From NCBI GenBank assembly GCA_963720705.1, contig CAVRGJ010000005.1, forward strand, positions 1 through 64,000: DNA of 64,000 bases, in the 5' to 3' direction. Positions within the stretch are counted from its first letter, which is position 1. Each line of letters begins with the position of its first letter. The DNA comes from DASWJZ01 sp963720705 (GTDB taxonomy: Bacteria; Pseudomonadota; Alphaproteobacteria; Rhizobiales; Afifellaceae). Positions 61,415 through 64,000 of this stretch are shown here, piece after piece. Below the pieces are notes generated by a model. That model was not told the DNA's origin, ran no database searches, and saw nothing but the letters and a program-made list of their open reading frames with translations. Both the position numbers and the translations under genes were made by a program.

Positions 61415-62509
61415 GTGAACTCGACCCTCGCCAAGTTCCTGGCGGCCGCCACCCTCATCGCTCTGCCGCTCGCGGCGTCCGCCCAGGACCAGGTCGTCAA
61501 CGTCTACAACTGGTCCGACTACGTCGGCGACGGCGTGCTCGACGATTTCACCAAAGAGACCGGCATCAAGGTCGTCTACGACGTCTACGATTCCATGGAG
61601 ATGATGGAGACGAAGCTTCTCGCCGGCGGCTCCGGCTACGACATCATCGTTCCGACCGACCGCAATCTCGCCAGGCTGATCCAGGCGAACGTGGTGCAGA
61701 AGCTCGACAAGTCGAAGATCCCGAACCTGCAATACCAGTGGAAAGAGATTGCCGACCGGCTTGAGACCTACGATCCCGGCCTCGAACACGCCACCAACTA
61801 CATGTGGGGCACGACCGGCATCGGCTACAACGTCGACAAGATCAAGGAGCGCATGCCCGATGCGCCGCTCAGTTCCTGGGCGATGATCTTCGATCCGGCG
61901 GTGATTTCAAGGTTCGCCGATTGCGGCGTGCAGGTGCTCGATTCCGCCGACGACATGCTGCCCGCAGCGCTGAATTATCTCGGGCTCCCGCCCGACTCCA
62001 AGAAGTCGGAGGACCTGCAGAAGGCGGGCGACCTTCTCAAAAGCGTGCGCGCGCATATCCAGAAATTCCACTCCTCCGAATACATCAACGCGCTCGCCAA
62101 CGGCGATATCTGTCTGGCGGTCGGCTATTCCGGTGATGTGCTGCAGGCGCGTGACCGCGCGTCGGAAGCCAACAACGGCGTCAACGTGGCGTATTCGATT
62201 CCGAAGGAAGGCGCGCTGATGTGGCTCGACAGCTTCGCGATTCCGGCTGACGCGCCGCATGTCGACGCTGCGCACGCCTTCATCAACTTCATGCTGAAGC
62301 CTGAGATCGCCGCGCGCAATTCCAACTACGTCTACTACGCCAACGGCAACAAGGGCTCGCAGAAGTTCCTGAACGAGGACGTTAGCGGTGACCCGGCGAT
62401 CTATCCGGACGACGCAACGATCGCCAAGCTCTACACGACGACACCGAACGATCCGAAGACGCAGCGCGAGGTGACACGCATCTGGACGGAAGTGAAGACC
62501 GGCCAGTAG
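61415..62509 (+). CDS. potF: Putrescine/spermidine-binding protein, PotF type
   Basis: A 364-residue periplasmic binding protein. GTG 61415 is preceded by CGGAGGACAAGG. A Sec signal is present (FLAAATLIALPLAASA). PotF-family motifs are VNVYNWSDYVGDGVLDDF, KVVYDVYDSMEMMETKLLAGGSGYDIIVPT, YMWGTTGIGYNVDKIKER and YSGDVLQARDRA. It is first in a polyamine import operon. Confidence 0.92.
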   Translation: MNSTLAKFLAAATLIALPLAASAQDQVVNVYNWSDYVGDGVLDDFTKETGIKVVYDVYDSMEMMETKLLAGGSGYDIIVPTDRNLARLIQANVVQKLDKSKIPNLQYQWKEIADRLETYDPGLEHATNYMWGTTGIGYNVDKIKERMPDAPLSSWAMIFDPAVISRFADCGVQVLDSADDMLPAALNYLGLPPDSKKSEDLQKAGDLLKSVRAHIQKFHSSEYINALANGDICLAVGYSGDVLQARDRASEANNGVNVAYSIPKEGALMWLDSFAIPADAPHVDAAHAFINFMLKPEIAARNSNYVYYANGNKGSQKFLNEDVSGDPAIYPDDATIAKLYTTTPNDPKTQREVTRIWTEVKTGQ

Positions 62510-62523
62510 ACTTTTCAGGGCGG

Positions 62524-62555
62524 GCCCGGGGACAGCCGTTCCGGCGGCCCCGGGC
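62524..62555 (+). terminator. Hairpin after the binding-protein gene
   Basis: An 8-bp outer stem (GCCCGGGG with CCCCGGGC) encloses a 4-bp inner stem (GCCG/CGGC). It lies 14 bases after the potF stop and 18 bases before potG. No U-run follows, so it probably stabilises the potF message. Confidence 0.6.
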
Positions 62556-62573
62556 AGCGATGGGGGCAGGGAC

Positions 62574-63719
62574 TTGAAAAACGTCGTCGGCGCCGTCCGC
62601 CGCCAGTTCCAGCCCTGGAACGATGCGGCGGCGAAGCCCTTTATCGAGTTTCGCAACGTGACGAAGCGCTTCGGCACGTTCGTTGCCGTCGACAACCAGT
62701 CACTTACGATCTACGAGCGCGAGTTCCACGCCCTGCTCGGCCCTTCGGGCTGCGGCAAGACCACGCTTTTACGCATGCTCGCCGGCTTCGAGGAGCCGAG
62801 CGAAGGCTCGATCTGGCTCGACGGCAAGCCGCTCTCCGGCGTGCCGCCGCACAAGCGGCCGGTCAATATGATGTTCCAGTCCTACGCTCTCTTCCCGCAC
62901 ATGACGGTGGAGGGGAACGTCGCCTTCGGATTGAAGCAGGACAAGATGCCGAAGGACGCAATCGCGGAGCGCGTCGCCGACGTCCTGAAGCTCGTCAAGA
63001 TGGAACAGTTCGCCAAGCGCAAGCCCGACCAGCTTTCCGGCGGTCAACGGCAACGCGTGGCGCTCGCGCGCGCCATCGCCAAGCGGCCAAAGGTGCTGCT
63101 TCTCGACGAGCCGCTCGGCGCGCTCGACAAAAAGCTCAGGGAAGAGACCCAGTTCGAGCTGATCGACCTGCAATCCGACCTCGGCCTGACCTTCGTCATC
63201 GTGACCCACGACCAGGAAGAGGCGATGACGGTCGCGGACCGCATTTCGGTCATGGACCAAGGGCGGATCGTGCAGGTGGCGACCCCGGCGGAGATCTACG
63301 AATCGCCAAGCTCGCGCTACATTGCCGACTTCATCGGCTCTGTGAACATCTTCGAAGGGCCGGTCGAGTCGGCGGCACAGGAAGTCATCCGCATCGGCGC
63401 CAAAGACAACTTCGCCATCGAAGCGGGAAGCGCGATCGACGTCGCCAGGGGGCAGACGGTGTGGTTCGCGGTGCGGCCGGAGAAAGTGCGGATTGCCCGT
63501 GAGCAGCCGTCCGATCGCGCGCGGAACGCGGTCGAAGGCGAGGTGGTCGACATCGCCTATTTTGGCAATATGACGCTCTACAACGTCAAGCTTCCTTCCG
63601 GCATGTTTGTGCGCGCCAGCCGTCTGAACGCTGAGCGCTCTGTCGAGAACGCGATCACCTGGAACGACAGGGTCTGGCTCTCCTGGGCGCCCGATGCCGG
63701 CGTCGTGCTGGCGAGCTAG
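62574..63719 (+). CDS. potG: Polyamine ABC ATPase, PotG type
   Basis: A 381-residue ATPase: Walker A GPSGCGKTT, Q-loop MMFQSYALFPH, signature QLSGGQRQR, Walker B LLLDEPLGALD, switch histidine VTHDQEEAM and a TOBE domain (VWFAVRPEKVRIA). TTG 62574 follows GGCAGGGA. It powers import with PotF and presumably with permeases beyond the window edge. Confidence 0.92.
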   Translation: MKNVVGAVRRQFQPWNDAAAKPFIEFRNVTKRFGTFVAVDNQSLTIYEREFHALLGPSGCGKTTLLRMLAGFEEPSEGSIWLDGKPLSGVPPHKRPVNMMFQSYALFPHMTVEGNVAFGLKQDKMPKDAIAERVADVLKLVKMEQFAKRKPDQLSGGQRQRVALARAIAKRPKVLLLDEPLGALDKKLREETQFELIDLQSDLGLTFVIVTHDQEEAMTVADRISVMDQGRIVQVATPAEIYESPSSRYIADFIGSVNIFEGPVESAAQEVIRIGAKDNFAIEAGSAIDVARGQTVWFAVRPEKVRIAREQPSDRARNAVEGEVVDIAYFGNMTLYNVKLPSGMFVRASRLNAERSVENAITWNDRVWLSWAPDAGVVLAS

Positions 63720-63727
63720 CGCGGGCC

Positions 63728-64000
63728 ATGGCGCGAGAGATCAAGTGCTTGTGGAAGGCGGCGGAGATCGAAACCGGGATGCGGGCCTATAGCCAGCGCC
63801 TGAACCCAAACTCCTACCTCATGCGCGCCGGGCTCTCCCGCCGCGCCGGCATGAAGCGGGCGCATGTGGCGATCGGCAGGGTGCCGCCCGGAAAAGACTC
63901 CTTCGCCTATCATTCGCACAGCCAGGAAGAGGAGTGGGTCTACATCCTCTCCGGCCGCGGCATCGCGGAGATCGACGGCGAGACCCAGGAGGTCGGGCCC
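63728..64000 (+). CDS. Cupin-domain protein (partial at window edge)
   Basis: The first 91 codons of a small cupin protein. The cupin motif 1 reads FAYHSHSQEEEWVYILSGRGIAEIDGE and has His-x-His and Glu metal ligands. It starts eight bases after potG, inside the polyamine operon, where potH would be expected. The function may be to bind a polyamine derivative or a metal. The frame is still open at base 64000. Confidence 0.8.
   Translation, partial: MAREIKCLWKAAEIETGMRAYSQRLNPNSYLMRAGLSRRAGMKRAHVAIGRVPPGKDSFAYHSHSQEEEWVYILSGRGIAEIDGETQEVGP

Noticed and set aside
1..64000. tRNA, rRNA, CRISPR array or prophage
   Set aside because: Manual reading showed no tRNA consensus arms, repeat-spacer pattern, integrase or phage structural genes; a tRNA or CRISPR search program would decide.

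Overview
The window reads as a high-GC alphaproteobacterial chromosome, most likely from Hyphomicrobiales (Rhizobiales; Phyllobacteriaceae or a close relative). This is inferred from the gene content: many solute importers, an isocitrate lyase gene divergent from an ScfR-type regulator, a CecR-type exporter operon, folP/folK beside a pterin dehydratase, and GTG/TTG starts with 4-base stop/start overlaps. No rRNA, tRNA, CRISPR array, intact insertion sequence or phage module was seen.

Layout. (1) 1-5055: end of a peptide/oligosaccharide ABC importer (a frameshifted permease fragment and two ATPases), a GH39-like glycosidase and a winged-helix regulator. (2) 5287-11742: a sulfatase cotranscribed with an Fe(III)-type ABC importer, with a divergent LysR gene. 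(3) 11892-17986: a GntR/FCD regulator divergent from an enolase-superfamily enzyme followed by a complete sugar-type (CUT1) ABC importer. (4) 18170-23128: a ribose/fructose-type importer with a zinc alcohol dehydrogenase and a divergent GntR regulator. (5) 23237-23906: debris of a UvrD-like helicase and of an ABC ATPase. (6) 24026-30957: a second ribose-type importer ending in a ketose 3-epimerase, with a LacI regulator upstream. (7) 31610-36282: a TPR protein, three small proteins of unknown function (two exported), polyphosphate kinase 2 and a glyoxalase-like protein. (8) 36948-46421: five signalling genes carrying seven receiver domains, two histidine kinases and one EAL domain, with no DNA-binding output. 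(9) 46950-49597: folP, a frameshifted folK, a pterin carbinolamine dehydratase and a HAD phosphatase. (10) 49669-52354: a PuuA/PuuB-like pair. (11) 52408-57999: a CecR-YbhGFS-like export operon and an MFS pump. (12) 58235-61347: isocitrate lyase, a small companion gene and the divergent ScfR-type regulator. (13) 61415-64000: putrescine/spermidine importer genes with a cupin gene cut by the window edge.

How the parts work together: the left half is a row of catabolic cassettes, each joining an importer to one enzyme and a local regulator with a palindromic operator in the promoter. The right half holds signalling, folate, polyamine, efflux and glyoxylate functions. Four substrate-binding-protein genes are followed directly by GC-rich hairpins before the next operon gene, which would favour high expression of the binding protein. 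The most unusual part is the signalling cluster. Its large hybrid kinase carries a LOV-like PAS domain lacking both the flavin-reactive cysteine and the signalling glutamine. It is followed by receiver-only proteins and a receiver-EAL protein, suggesting a phosphorelay that ends in cyclic-di-GMP turnover. Three probable one-base deletions (two in the first gene, one in folK) could be real mutations or assembly errors.
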